From DASRIA01 sp038203635 (GTDB lineage Bacteria; Actinomycetota; Thermoleophilia; Solirubrobacterales; JBBDJG01), in contig JBBRDT010000001.1 of NCBI GenBank assembly GCA_038203635.1, positions 50,247 through 114,246 of the forward strand: DNA of 64,000 bases, in the 5' to 3' direction. The position numbers and the translations under genes were made by a program. The notes under the pieces were generated by a model. It was given only the letters and a program-made list of their open reading frames with translations, ran no database searches and had not been told where the DNA came from. This document shows positions 8,910 to 17,976 of this stretch, in pieces; within the stretch, counting starts at the first letter, position 1; each line of letters begins with the position of its first letter.

Positions 8910-8944
8910 GTACCCCGTTCGCTCAGTCCGTTGCTACTCGACGC

Positions 8945-10762
8945 CTAGGGAAGGAGCTTGGCGTTGAGCTGCAGTGTCTTGCCCGGAGCAATCGACGCGT
9001 AACCGGACGTCGTGCCTCCGTACAGGGTGCCCAGGCCGGTTGCACCGGCGAGCGGGACCTGCAGCGTGGAGGTTGCGTTGGACTTGACTGTGACCTTGCC
9101 GTTCTGCATGAACGCCTCGACCTGCGGTGAGAGGGACTCCCACTGGGTCTGGGTCGTGATCAGACCGGCGGCTTCCTTGTGAATCGGCTGAACCAGCTCC
9201 GGCTTGAAGTACGACCGGTAGCGCTTCAGGACCTCGTCCATCACGGAGTACATGACTCCGTCCTTGGCCAGGTTGGCCTGGTGCATGTAGTGAGGCCGCG
9301 GGTCGTTGCCGAGCACGTGGCGCAGCACCTGCGAGGCCTCTCTGTCGATGTACTCGCTCCACGTGGCCGGCTTCGAGAAGCAGGTCGTCGTGGACGAGTT
9401 GACGCACGCGCCTCCGAGCTCCGGCGGCAAGTACAGGTAGTTGTACTCGTCGAGCTGCTCTTTGCGGGTTGCGGTGTTGTAGTACACGTTCGTCGGGTAC
9501 CGCGGCAGGCTCATTGCGGGGCCGAGCTGCCACTGCGCCGGACGACGCGAGTTGTCGTCACCGAACGTCCTGATGCCGGTGTCGGTGAACACCTGAGCCA
9601 TGTTCGGGTTGAACAGGCCGGAGTGCTCGCCGGTGACCAGCTCGGTCGGGTCGATCGGCAGGCCCTTGCTCTTCGCCCACGCGACGTTCTTCTGGATCTC
9701 GTCCTTGATCTGGGCGTACGTGAGGTCGTCCAGGTTCGGATGACTGTAGGTGTGGTTGATCCAGTAGAAGTACTTCTTGGCGCTCAGCAGTGCTGCAGTG
9801 AGCCGGTCTCTGCTTCCGGCTTCGACAGCGCCCTCACCGTTGAAGGCCATGTCGATACGGAAGTCGTGCACCTGTGACCAGACGACGGCCCGGAGGACGT
9901 CGAACTGAGTCATCCGGTTCGGCCTGACCTCGGTCTCGGCGTTCGCCACCGTGTCCCAGCGCGCGCTGCCCTGGAAGACGTCGTCCACCTGGACCGTGAG
10001 GTAGTTGCGCTCGGTACCGAGGTACACACCGCGCGTGACCCAGCTCAGCATCCCGTGACGCAGGAGCTGGTTCTGGAGCTGGTACTGGTTCGAGTCGAAC
10101 GTCGAGACCATCTCCTCGCGACCGTCAGGGCGCGTGTTGATGCCGACCAGGGCGGAGTTGCCCGGGCCCGTGACGAGCGTCTTGAACTTCGAGCCAGTCG
10201 CAGGTGTGGCCTGGTAGCCCCACGTGTACTGGTCGATCGGCACGTTGCCCTTGAGGTAGGGGAACGTGGTCAGCCCCTGGGCCGTCAGCTTGCCGACGAC
10301 GCCGCCGAGCTCGCCGCTGACCGTGGGGGTGTTGAGGCCGTACTCGGCCGACGGGTAGACGACCCCGGTGACCTGACGGATGCCGTACTTGACCTCGAAG
10401 TCGGCCAGCGCGGCCCACTCCTCGGTGCTGAGCGCCGACGGGTAGGTGCCGTTGCTCTCGTAGACGAGACCGCCGGTTGCGACGATCACGGCCTCGTACT
10501 TCGCACGCGGCGCGCCGTCCACCGTGTCGGCGAACGTGGAAGCCGTGTAAGGCTCGTCGTTGGTGGCGATCTTCTTCTCGTAGGGGACGCCTTCGCGCTT
10601 CATGGCTGCCTCCCAGGCGGAGGTTGAGGGCTCCGTCCCGTTCGCCGACAGCAGCAGGACCTTCAGGTCCGTGCGCTGGTTCGGCATCGCAGCCGAGGCC
10701 GCCGAAGGGACCATGAGGAAAATGGCGACGACCATCATCGCCAGGGGGGTGAGTCTTTTCAC
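8945..10762 (-). CDS. CE18/Agd3-like polysaccharide N-deacetylase, secreted
   Basis: 605 residues from GTG 10762 with a signal peptide (about 1-25). The N-terminal half has the Agd3-type carbohydrate-binding region (TGVVYPSAEYGLNTP). The catalytic barrel shows D260-D261 in LTVQVDDVFQ, the metal ligands H337/H341 in NHTYSHPNLD, then TGEHSGLFNP, FGDDNSRRP and MHQANLA, in the order expected for CE18. Fungal Agd3 removes acetyl from GalNAc of galactosaminogalactan, and bacterial PelA contains an equivalent activity. A C-terminal beta domain (about 540-605) may bind polymer. GTGA overlap with the upstream coiled-coil gene. It should act outside the membrane and make the polymer cationic. Confidence 0.82.
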   Translation of the reverse strand: MKRLTPLAMMVVAIFLMVPSAASAAMPNQRTDLKVLLLSANGTEPSTSAWEAAMKREGVPYEKKIATNDEPYTASTFADTVDGAPRAKYEAVIVATGGLVYESNGTYPSALSTEEWAALADFEVKYGIRQVTGVVYPSAEYGLNTPTVSGELGGVVGKLTAQGLTTFPYLKGNVPIDQYTWGYQATPATGSKFKTLVTGPGNSALVGINTRPDGREEMVSTFDSNQYQLQNQLLRHGMLSWVTRGVYLGTERNYLTVQVDDVFQGSARWDTVANAETEVRPNRMTQFDVLRAVVWSQVHDFRIDMAFNGEGAVEAGSRDRLTAALLSAKKYFYWINHTYSHPNLDDLTYAQIKDEIQKNVAWAKSKGLPIDPTELVTGEHSGLFNPNMAQVFTDTGIRTFGDDNSRRPAQWQLGPAMSLPRYPTNVYYNTATRKEQLDEYNYLYLPPELGGACVNSSTTTCFSKPATWSEYIDREASQVLRHVLGNDPRPHYMHQANLAKDGVMYSVMDEVLKRYRSYFKPELVQPIHKEAAGLITTQTQWESLSPQVEAFMQNGKVTVKSNATSTLQVPLAGATGLGTLYGGTTSGYASIAPGKTLQLNAKLLP

Positions 10763-11421
10763 CGTCGTGCCTCCTTGAGGTGTCCGTGTGAGCGGGGTCC
10801 GTTGGGGGTTGGGTTGTCCATCAGTTGGCCTGACGGCGTGAGTCCTGCGAGCCGTGCTTCGAGGCCGGCCATCACCTGGCCGATCTCGCTGCAGACCTCC
10901 AGGAGTGCGTTGCGCATCACGATCGCCTCGGTGAGGACGTGCAGGGCTTCGTCGCCTTGCTCCGCGTGCTCAGCGTGCTCCTGGTTCGAAGGGCCGTGCT
11001 CCTCCTCGGGAGTCGAGGAAGGAGTGGGGAGCGCCCGCAGGCGCTCGATCACGTGCCCGACGTTCGGCGGCGCTTCGAGCTTGACCCGCAAGCGGGCGTT
11101 CTCTTCGCGCAGCAAAAGTGCGTCGGCCTCGAGCGCGTCGACAATCTCGCCGCTCCGGCCTTCGGTGCGCCGCGTCAGCCGGCGAAGCGAACGAAACGGG
11201 TCGCGCGGGGCGCGCTCCGTTGCAGCGTCAGCCGTGCCGGTCTGCGGCGCGTCAAATATGGGGTTAGGGGTAGCTTGGGCCGGAGACGGGGCGCCCTTGG
11301 AGGAGGGCGGATTCCAGTCCACGTCCAGGCTTGGATTCCGTTCCAAGATCCTGCGACTCCATCGTGCTCGGGGGAGAGCGGGGACGCACTCCAATGTATG
11401 GACGAATGGTCTACGGCGCAA
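10759..11421 (-). CDS. Coiled-coil protein of unknown function heading the Pel-like operon
   Basis: Up to 220 residues; the start is uncertain (TTG at 11421, or later in-frame TTG/GTG codons near 11350-11320 before DWNPPSSKG). After a Pro/Ala-rich disordered part it has two helical stretches with heptad character: VDALEADALLLREENARLRV and the LTEAIVMRNALLEVC/SEIGQVMAGLEARL region, separated by an acidic linker. No signal peptide or membrane segment, so presumably cytoplasmic. It is translationally coupled to the deacetylase gene by GTGA, which argues for a real role in the locus. It matches no Pel subunit by eye; a scaffold or regulator is conceivable. Confidence 0.6.
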   Translation of the reverse strand: MRRRPFVHTLECVPALPRARWSRRILERNPSLDVDWNPPSSKGAPSPAQATPNPIFDAPQTGTADAATERAPRDPFRSLRRLTRRTEGRSGEIVDALEADALLLREENARLRVKLEAPPNVGHVIERLRALPTPSSTPEEEHGPSNQEHAEHAEQGDEALHVLTEAIVMRNALLEVCSEIGQVMAGLEARLAGLTPSGQLMDNPTPNGPRSHGHLKEARR

Positions 11422-11437
11422 ACGAAAGTTAAAGGGG

Positions 11438-11465
11438 CCGTCATTTGCTCAGCCGCAAATGACGG
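11438..11465. repeat. Palindromic element, copy 1 (11-bp perfect stem)
   Basis: CCGTCATTTGC, a six-base loop (tcagcc), then GCAAATGACGG. It lies in the divergent region between the Pel-like operon and the monooxygenase gene. An almost identical element in reversed orientation lies at 13011-13038, so the two bracket the monooxygenase gene exactly. Confidence 0.85.
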
Positions 11466-11511
11466 GTGCTCCGTGCTACGGCCGCGTGGTTGTCGGATAA
11501 GGTCGCCGCGA

Positions 11512-12993
11512 ATGGCCGCGAGCACCCAGAACGGGAGACCGTCCAGATCGCCCACGGTGGCCATCGTGGGAGCCGGCATGTCCGGCATCTGCATGGGCAT
11601 CAAGCTCAAGCAGGCCGGCATCGAGTCCTTCACGATCTACGAGAAGGCCGCGCGGGTCGGCGGGACCTGGCGCGAGAACACCTACCCGGGGCTCGAATGC
11701 GACGTTCCGTCCCGCTTCTACTCGTACTCGTTCGAGCCGAATCCCGACTGGACCAAGTACTACTCACCCGGGAGCGAGATCCAGCGGTACTTCGAAGGAG
11801 TCGCCGACAGGTATGGCATGCACTCCCACACCCGCTTCGGCAAGGAGGTCGAGCGTGCGGAGTTCGAGGATGGATCCTGGCGGATCAGGATGCGCGACGG
11901 AGAGGAAACCGAGGCCGACTTCCTGATCTCCGCGTGCGGCGTCCTCCACCATCCGCGGTACCCGAGCATCCCCGGCCTGGAGAGCTTTGCCGGCGACGTC
12001 TTCCATTCCGCCCGGTGGGATCACGACGTGGCGCTCGAGGGGCGGCGCATCGGGATGATCGGCACCGGCTCGACCGGCGTCCAGATCACGTGTGCGCTGT
12101 CGGAGGTCGCCGGCCGCCTCGAGATCTTCCAGCGCACGGCGCAGTGGGTGTTTCCCGGGCAGAACCCCAGCTATCGCGCGCTGACGCGGCGGATCATGCG
12201 CCGCTTTCCGATCCTGAACCGCCTCTCCTACCGGTTCTGGCAGAAGTACTTCGAGCATCTGATCGGACGGGCCGTGGTTCAGCCTGGCTGGCAGCGGCGG
12301 TTCGTCGACACGCTGTGCCGGCTGAATCTCAGGAGGGTCCGCGACCCGCTGCTCCGCGCAAAGCTGACGCCCGACTACGACCCCATGTGCAAGCGGCTGG
12401 TGGTGTCGGCGAACTTCTACAAGGCCGTCCAGCAGCCGAACGTCGACGTGGTCACGAAGGCGATCGACCGCGTCGAGCCGGAGGGCATCGTGACCCGGGA
12501 CGGCAAGCTCCATCCCCTCGACGTGCTCGTGCTCGCCACCGGCTTCGACGCCCACGCGTACCTGCGCCCGATCGCACTGACGGGACCGGACGGGAACACG
12601 CTCGACGACGCCTGGCGGGACGGCCCGCGCGCCTACCGCACGGTCGGGGTGCCGGGCTTTCCGAATTTCTTCATGCTGATGGGGCCCCACAGCCCGATCG
12701 GCAACCAGTCGCTCGTGATCGTCGCCGAGACGCAGGCCGACTACGTGATGCAGCTGATCCAGATGTTCCGCGAGGGCCGCATCGACTCGGCGGCGCCGAC
12801 CGCCGAGGCGACCGAGCGCTTCAACCGGCAGATGCGCGACGCGATGCCGGCGACGGCCTGGGTGACCGGCTGCAACAGCTGGTATCTCGGCAAGGACGGC
12901 CTGCCGGAGCTGTGGCCGTGGACGCCAGAACGCCACCGCGAGATGCTGCGGACCCCCGAGCTCGGGGAGTTCGAGCTCGACCCGGCTATATGA
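11512..12993 (+). CDS. Flavin monooxygenase, Baeyer-Villiger type
   Basis: 493 residues from ATG 11512. FAD-binding GAGMSG at 20-25, GGTWRENTYPG after the first domain, and the NADPH-binding GTGSTG motif in IGMIGTGSTGVQI. The BVMO fingerprint F-x-G-x3-H-x3-W-D is present at 159-170 (FAGDVFHSARWD), separating it from N-oxidising FMOs. The ATG-motif equivalent LVLATGFDAH and C-terminal FFMLMGPHSPIGN are as expected. It likely inserts oxygen into ketones or oxidises a hydrophobic substrate with NADPH and O2. No partner gene (such as a hydrolase) is adjacent. It stands alone between two palindromes. Confidence 0.93.
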   Translation: MAASTQNGRPSRSPTVAIVGAGMSGICMGIKLKQAGIESFTIYEKAARVGGTWRENTYPGLECDVPSRFYSYSFEPNPDWTKYYSPGSEIQRYFEGVADRYGMHSHTRFGKEVERAEFEDGSWRIRMRDGEETEADFLISACGVLHHPRYPSIPGLESFAGDVFHSARWDHDVALEGRRIGMIGTGSTGVQITCALSEVAGRLEIFQRTAQWVFPGQNPSYRALTRRIMRRFPILNRLSYRFWQKYFEHLIGRAVVQPGWQRRFVDTLCRLNLRRVRDPLLRAKLTPDYDPMCKRLVVSANFYKAVQQPNVDVVTKAIDRVEPEGIVTRDGKLHPLDVLVLATGFDAHAYLRPIALTGPDGNTLDDAWRDGPRAYRTVGVPGFPNFFMLMGPHSPIGNQSLVIVAETQADYVMQLIQMFREGRIDSAAPTAEATERFNRQMRDAMPATAWVTGCNSWYLGKDGLPELWPWTPERHREMLRTPELGEFELDPAI

Positions 12994-13010
12994 CGCGCAC
13001 TACAGAGCTC

Positions 13011-13038
13011 CCGTCATTTGCGGCTAAGCAAATGACGG
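13011..13038. repeat. Palindromic element, copy 2 (inverted relative to copy 1)
   Basis: CCGTCATTTGC, loop ggctaa, GCAAATGACGG. The reverse complement matches copy 1 at 11438-11465 except for one loop base. It sits between two convergent genes (stops at 12993 and 13043), where it could act as a two-way terminator, although no T-run follows. Confidence 0.85.
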
Positions 13039-13042
13039 CCTA

Positions 13043-15028
13043 TCAAGCCACTTCGCGCGCGGCCACGGCGACGGTGCCGCTGGAGGCAAGCCACGTCGTG
13101 AAGTCCTGCGGCGGCAGCGGGCGGCTCAGGTGGAACCCCTGGGCCACGTTGCAGCCAAGCCCCGCCAACTCGTCCATGGTCGCCTGGTCCTCCACGCCCT
13201 CGGCCACGACCTGCAGGCTGAGGTTGTGGGCCAGGTCGATGGTGGAGCGCACGATGAAGGCGTCGCCCCTGTTCGAGGTCATCGCCTCGACAAAGGTGCG
13301 GTCGATCTTCAGCTCGTTGACGGGCAGCTCCTTCAGGTACGAGAGCGACGAGTAGCCGGTGCCGAAGTCGTCGATCGAAAGCGCGATGCCCATGTTGTGG
13401 AGGCGCTTCAGCACCTCCAGCGAGCGCTGGGGATCGACCATCATGGTGCTCTCGGTGATCTCCAGCTCGACCGACGAGGCGGGCAGCCGCCACCGCGAAA
13501 GCAGTTGCGATACGTCCTGCGGAAGATGCGGGTCGAGCAGGTCGCGAGTGGAGAGGTTGACCGAGACCTTCAGATCCATGCCCTCGTCGCGCCACTCGCG
13601 GCACTGGGAAAGCGCCATGTTCAGGACGTAGCGGCTCAACGGCTTGATCAGCCCCGTGTGCTCGGCCATCGGGACGAACTCGGCAGGAGGCAGGAGACCC
13701 CGCGTGGGGTGCTGCCAGCGGACCAGCGCCTCGGCGCCGACGATCTTGCCTGTCTCGAGGTCGACCTTCGGCTGGTAGTGGAGCAGGACCTGGTTTTCCT
13801 GGAGGCCCTTCTTCAGCTCCCCGACCATCGCCAGCCGGACCGGGTTGTAGGGGTCGTGGTCGACGGAGTAGACCTCGTACCCGGTGTGCTTCTTCTTGGC
13901 CTCGTACATGGCGACGTCGGCGTGCTGCAGAAGCATGTCGACGTCCTCCCCGTGCTCCGGGTAAAGGGCGATGCCGACGCTCGCGTCGATGTGGACGGGA
14001 AGCTCGTCCACCACGAAGTCGTGATCGAGCGCGGAGCGGATCTTCTTCGCCGCGTCGGTCGCGCCGCCGGCGTGGCCGAGGCCGGGAAGCAGGACGCCGA
14101 ACTCGTCGCCACCGAGGCGGGCGATCGTGTCGCTGTCACGCAGCGTTGCCCGCAGGCGCAGCCCGATCTCCTTGAGCAGGTGATCCCCTTTCTGATGGCC
14201 GAGGGTGTCGTTGACCTCCTTGAAGCGATCGAGGTCGATCAGCAGCACAGCGCCGAGCACGCGCTCCCGCCGTCCATGTCGCAGCGCCTGCTCGATGCGG
14301 TCATGGAACAGAGTCCGGTTCGGCAGGTCGGTGAGCGAATCGTGCAGCGCCTGGTGACGGTTCTCGGCCGCGTGGCGCCGCAGGCGGCGGGATGCGGAGA
14401 CGACGATGCGGAACAGCACTAGATACAGCAGCGCGAGGCCGCCAAAGAGGATCAGGTAGAGCTTCTTGGTATCGCGATTGATGGCGGCGGCGATGGGGTC
14501 GTAGGGCATGTAGATCTCGAACGCCCCGGCGGGAACGCCCGCCGCCCCGAACTCGAGCGGCACGTACACCTCGAGCAGCCGGCCGAATCCCCGCTCCTCC
14601 GCGTTCTCGACCTCGTCCGCGCCGGTGACCTCCGACGACACCTCCCCGTCGAGCGCCTCTTCGAGGTCCCCTCCCAGGGGGAACTTGCGATTCACGATCT
14701 TGGAGTCGTCCGAGTAGACGACCCGGCCGGAACGGTTCCACAGCTTGATGCGGGCGATTCGCTCGGAGACCTGGCTGTTCCGCAGCTCGCCGTTGAGCAC
14801 TCTCAGCTCCTCGCGGCTCAGCCCATCACGAACGTCGCCCGGTGTCAGGTGCTGCTGGACCGACGACTGCGAGATGAGCTGCGCGGTCTCCTCGGCATTC
14901 GCGAGGCTCCGGGATGTCACCTGGTCCTTCACGGTGCGGGCCAGCACAACCCCGAGCAGGACGATGGGAATCAGGCTCATCACGCTGAATCGCCCGACCA
15001 GGCCGAGTTTGGGCAGCCGCCGGCGCAT
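13043..15028 (-). CDS. Membrane GGDEF-EAL protein (c-di-GMP turnover)
   Basis: 661 residues. Membrane helix about 13-31, an extracytoplasmic sensor (about 32-188), a second helix (about 189-210), GGDEF domain with an intact GGDEF at 306-310 and an RxxD inhibitory site at 297-300, then an EAL domain with EAL at 433-435 and the catalytic motifs DDFGTGYSS, LKIDRTFV and VAEGVE. Both synthesis and hydrolysis of c-di-GMP look possible from conserved residues; the net direction is unknown. It lies about 1.6 kb beyond the Pel-like operon, and c-di-GMP controls Pel in other bacteria, so a functional link is plausible but unproven. Confidence 0.95.
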   Translation of the reverse strand: MRRRLPKLGLVGRFSVMSLIPIVLLGVVLARTVKDQVTSRSLANAEETAQLISQSSVQQHLTPGDVRDGLSREELRVLNGELRNSQVSERIARIKLWNRSGRVVYSDDSKIVNRKFPLGGDLEEALDGEVSSEVTGADEVENAEERGFGRLLEVYVPLEFGAAGVPAGAFEIYMPYDPIAAAINRDTKKLYLILFGGLALLYLVLFRIVVSASRRLRRHAAENRHQALHDSLTDLPNRTLFHDRIEQALRHGRRERVLGAVLLIDLDRFKEVNDTLGHQKGDHLLKEIGLRLRATLRDSDTIARLGGDEFGVLLPGLGHAGGATDAAKKIRSALDHDFVVDELPVHIDASVGIALYPEHGEDVDMLLQHADVAMYEAKKKHTGYEVYSVDHDPYNPVRLAMVGELKKGLQENQVLLHYQPKVDLETGKIVGAEALVRWQHPTRGLLPPAEFVPMAEHTGLIKPLSRYVLNMALSQCREWRDEGMDLKVSVNLSTRDLLDPHLPQDVSQLLSRWRLPASSVELEITESTMMVDPQRSLEVLKRLHNMGIALSIDDFGTGYSSLSYLKELPVNELKIDRTFVEAMTSNRGDAFIVRSTIDLAHNLSLQVVAEGVEDQATMDELAGLGCNVAQGFHLSRPLPPQDFTTWLASSGTVAVAAREVA

Positions 15029-15093
15029 TACGACCGTTATCGGACGATCGGCGGGGGGCCGTTAGCCGTTTCGGAGCGTTGCAGCAGCTCGAG

Positions 15094-16242
15094 CTAGACG
15101 CCGAGCGAGCGGCCGACGATCTCCTTCATGATCTCGGTCGTGCCGCCGTAGATGCGCGTGATGCGTGCGTCGTTGTAGTAGCGGGCGATCGGGTACTCGA
15201 GCATGTAGCCGTAGCCACCGTGCAGCTGCAGGCACTTGTCGACGACCCGGCCCTGGAGCTCGGTCGACCACCACTTGGCCATTGCGGCGTCCTCCGGGGA
15301 GAGCTCGCCGGCGTTGAGCGCCATCACCGCCTGGTCGACGAAAACCGTCGCCAGCTCGATCTCGGTCTTCATCTCGGCGAGCGCGAACCGCGACGCCTGG
15401 AACGAGCCGACGGGCTGGCCGAACGCGGTGCGTTCCTTCACGTACTCCAGCGTGATGTCGAATGCGGCCTGGGCGGACGAGACGGCGGCGATCGCGATCG
15501 ACATCCGCTCCTGCGCGAGGTTGGAGACCAGGTGCAGGAAGCCCTTGCCTTCCTCCCCCAGCAGGTTCTCGGCGGGTACGGGCACGTCGTTGAAGAACAG
15601 CTCGGCGGTGTCCTGCGCGTGCATCCCGATCTTCTCGAAATTCCGGCCCCGCTCAAAGCCGTCCATGCCTCGCTCAAGAACCACCAGGCTCATGCCGGCG
15701 TGGCGCTGAATGGGATCGGTCTTCACCGCCGTGATCACGAGGTCGGCGTTGATCCCGTTCGTGATGAAGGTCTTCGTGCCGTTGACGACGTAGTGCCCGT
15801 TGTCGCGCCGCGCGGTCGCGGACATCGATGCGAGGTCCGAGCCGATGCCGGGCTCGGTCATCGCGAGCGCCGTGATCAGCGACCCGTCGGCGATCCCCGG
15901 CAGCCAGCGCCGGCGCTGCTCGTCGGTGCAGTATTCGAGGAAGTAGGGCATGCAGACGTCGTTGTGCAGCGTGATGCCGAGGCCCGATCCGGCGACGCCG
16001 GCATATCCGACCTCCTCGACGACGATCTGGTTGAAGCGGAAGTCGTCGATGCCGAGCCCGCCGAACGCCTCGGGCACGCCCATCGCAAGCATCCCCTTGT
16101 CCGCGGCCTTCGCGAACAGCTCGCGCGGCACGAGCCCTTCCGCTTCCCACTGCTCGTGGTTCGGGACGACCTCCTCGGCGAGGAATCGCCGCACGGACTC
16201 GCGGTAGTCCTTGTGCTCGGACTCGAAGATCGCGCGCTTCAC
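15094..16242 (-). CDS. Acyl-CoA dehydrogenase
   Basis: 382 residues, typical length. Signatures in order: ITALAMTEPGIGSDLASM, GTKTFITNG, ERMSIAIAAVSSAQAA, QLHGGYGYMLEYPIARYYND and IYGGTTEIMKEIVG; the acidic residue in GGTTEIMK occupies the usual terminal motif. It oxidises acyl-CoA to enoyl-CoA with FAD, passing electrons to ETF. Same strand as the GGDEF-EAL gene downstream but 65 nt apart and probably separate. Two crotonase genes elsewhere in the window could act in the same pathway. Substrate chain length cannot be told. Confidence 0.95.
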   Translation of the reverse strand: MKRAIFESEHKDYRESVRRFLAEEVVPNHEQWEAEGLVPRELFAKAADKGMLAMGVPEAFGGLGIDDFRFNQIVVEEVGYAGVAGSGLGITLHNDVCMPYFLEYCTDEQRRRWLPGIADGSLITALAMTEPGIGSDLASMSATARRDNGHYVVNGTKTFITNGINADLVITAVKTDPIQRHAGMSLVVLERGMDGFERGRNFEKIGMHAQDTAELFFNDVPVPAENLLGEEGKGFLHLVSNLAQERMSIAIAAVSSAQAAFDITLEYVKERTAFGQPVGSFQASRFALAEMKTEIELATVFVDQAVMALNAGELSPEDAAMAKWWSTELQGRVVDKCLQLHGGYGYMLEYPIARYYNDARITRIYGGTTEIMKEIVGRSLGV

Positions 16243-16267
16243 GATCGGCGCACGTTATCCGACGGCG

Positions 16268-17671
16268 TCAGGCCGACGGGCTTATGTTCTGGTTCAGCCG
16301 GAACAGGTTGTCCGGGTCCCACTTGTCCTTCAGCTCGACGAGCCGGCCGTACTTGTCCTCACCGTAGGAGGCACGCAGCCGCGCGTTGCCCTCGTCCGGC
16401 TCGATGAAGTTCGGGAGAGCCTTGCCCACCCCGAACGCCTGCATCGCCTCGGCGAAACCTCGCGCCCAGGCGGTGTTGCGCTCGTCCTCGGCCGGATCCA
16501 TCCACATCGACAGGCAGAAGTAGCACCAGGGCGCGTCGGGAATCGTGAGCGCACGCGTGCTGCTGTCGGTGTGCCCGACAGCCCCTCCCATCCGCCCCAG
16601 GATCAGTTGTCCGAACGGTGCCGGCAACTGCTCCGCCTGCTCGACGATGATGTCGATCGCCTCGTCCGGCAGCGAGCCGAGGTAGTCGACCTTGAAGTAC
16701 TCGCGGATCCCGTGCGGGTTGCCCGCGTCGAGCATCTGCTGGAGCGCCGTGTACGGCATCGGCTGCACAATGTCGAGCACCGGGTCGGGCAGGGCATCGC
16801 GCAGCGGCTGCAGAGCCGCCGCGCCCTCCTCGGGCGGTCCGACGTAGCAGTAGACGATGCCGACGGCCGGCTGTCCGCGCGCCGGTTCGGGAACAAAGTC
16901 CTCCGGCGGAGCGGTGATCAGCGCCAGGCCTCCGCACACCTCCTTCGGCGCCTGCTCCATGAAGTCGCGGTACGCGCGGATGATCTCACGCGCCTGGGGA
17001 CGCGGGAATGCGAGCATTCCGCCCATCACAATGGGCCCGACCGGGTGCAGGTCGAACTCGAACTCGGTGACGGCGCCGAAGTTCCCGCCGCCGCCTTTCA
17101 GTCCCCAGAAGAGGTCCGGGTTCTCGTCGGCGCTTGCGCGCACGACGCTGCCGTCGGCGGTCACGACCTCCGCGGAGCGCATGCTCTCGCAGGTCGCCCC
17201 GTACGGCCGCTCGAGCCAGCCGCTGCCGCTGCCGAGCGCCAGGCCACCGACGCCGGTGTCCGACACACGGCCGCCGGTGACGGCAAGGCCGTGCTCCTGG
17301 GTGGCGCCGTCGAGATCGGCCCACTTCGCACCGCCCTGGACGCGCGCCGTCGCTGCCGCGGGATCGACCTCGACGCCGTTCATCGGCTGCAGGTCGATCA
17401 CGATTCCGCCCTCACAGGTGCTGTAGCCGGGGGTCGAGTGCGCCCCGCCCCGCACGGAGACGACCAGGTCGTGCTCGCGGCCGAAGTTGACCGCGGCCAC
17501 CACGTCGTCGGTCGACTCGCACCGCACGATCAACGCCGGGTGGGCGTCGATCATGCCGTTCCAGACCTTGCGCAGCTCGTCATACGCCGCGTCCTCGGGG
17601 GCGACCACCTCACCGTCGACCGCGGACCGCAGCCCCTCGATCGTGGCGTCGTCAATTGCCAGCTGACTCAT
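16268..17671 (-). CDS. FAD-linked oxidase, berberine-bridge-enzyme-like
   Basis: 467 residues starting at ATG 17671, preceded by a purine-rich GAAAGGGG site. PCMH FAD-binding half with SVRGGAHSTPGYSTCEGG, DTGVGGLALGSGSGWL, RPYGATCESM and GLKGGGGNFGAVTEFEF; the BBE C-terminus ends at RLNQNISP. H in RGGAHS and C in YGATCES sit where bicovalently flavinylated members carry the histidyl and cysteinyl links, so FAD may be attached at both. Known relatives oxidise sugars, alkaloids or secondary metabolites with O2. Substrate unknown. 98 nt separate it from the ferredoxin gene upstream. Confidence 0.9.
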   Translation of the reverse strand: MSQLAIDDATIEGLRSAVDGEVVAPEDAAYDELRKVWNGMIDAHPALIVRCESTDDVVAAVNFGREHDLVVSVRGGAHSTPGYSTCEGGIVIDLQPMNGVEVDPAAATARVQGGAKWADLDGATQEHGLAVTGGRVSDTGVGGLALGSGSGWLERPYGATCESMRSAEVVTADGSVVRASADENPDLFWGLKGGGGNFGAVTEFEFDLHPVGPIVMGGMLAFPRPQAREIIRAYRDFMEQAPKEVCGGLALITAPPEDFVPEPARGQPAVGIVYCYVGPPEEGAAALQPLRDALPDPVLDIVQPMPYTALQQMLDAGNPHGIREYFKVDYLGSLPDEAIDIIVEQAEQLPAPFGQLILGRMGGAVGHTDSSTRALTIPDAPWCYFCLSMWMDPAEDERNTAWARGFAEAMQAFGVGKALPNFIEPDEGNARLRASYGEDKYGRLVELKDKWDPDNLFRLNQNISPSA

Positions 17672-17769
17672 GTTTTTCCCCTTTCTGTGCGAGCGGTCAC
17701 AGTCACTCTGTGCACCCCTGACCCGCGGAATCTAGCGCGAAACGGGCGGGCGGAGTACCCCTCCCTGCG

Positions 17770-17976
17770 TCAGGGAAAGATGGTCTCGCCCGTGTCGGCG
17801 TCGACGACGCTGATCGCCGACGAAGGGCATCCACGCGCGGCCTCGAGGATCAGGTCGGATGAGCCGTCGCCGATCACGACGGCGACGTCATCGAGCGCGA
17901 AGACGGCGGGCGCGATGTCGACGCAGTCGCCGTGGGCGGCGCACGCGCTCTCGTCGATGATGGGAACCAGGGTCAT
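17770..17976 (-). CDS. 3Fe-4S-type ferredoxin
   Basis: 68 residues. CAAHGDC (Cys12, Cys18) and a late Cys-Pro (RGCPSSAI) give three ligating cysteines, with His15 where a fourth would sit. This is the pattern of single-cluster [3Fe-4S] ferredoxins that usually serve monooxygenases or reductases. Its ATG overlaps the ApbE stop (ATGA), placing it last in the redox operon that also encodes a ferredoxin reductase, so an electron path reductase to ferredoxin is likely. Confidence 0.88.
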   Translation of the reverse strand: MTLVPIIDESACAAHGDCVDIAPAVFALDDVAVVIGDGSSDLILEAARGCPSSAISVVDADTGETIFP

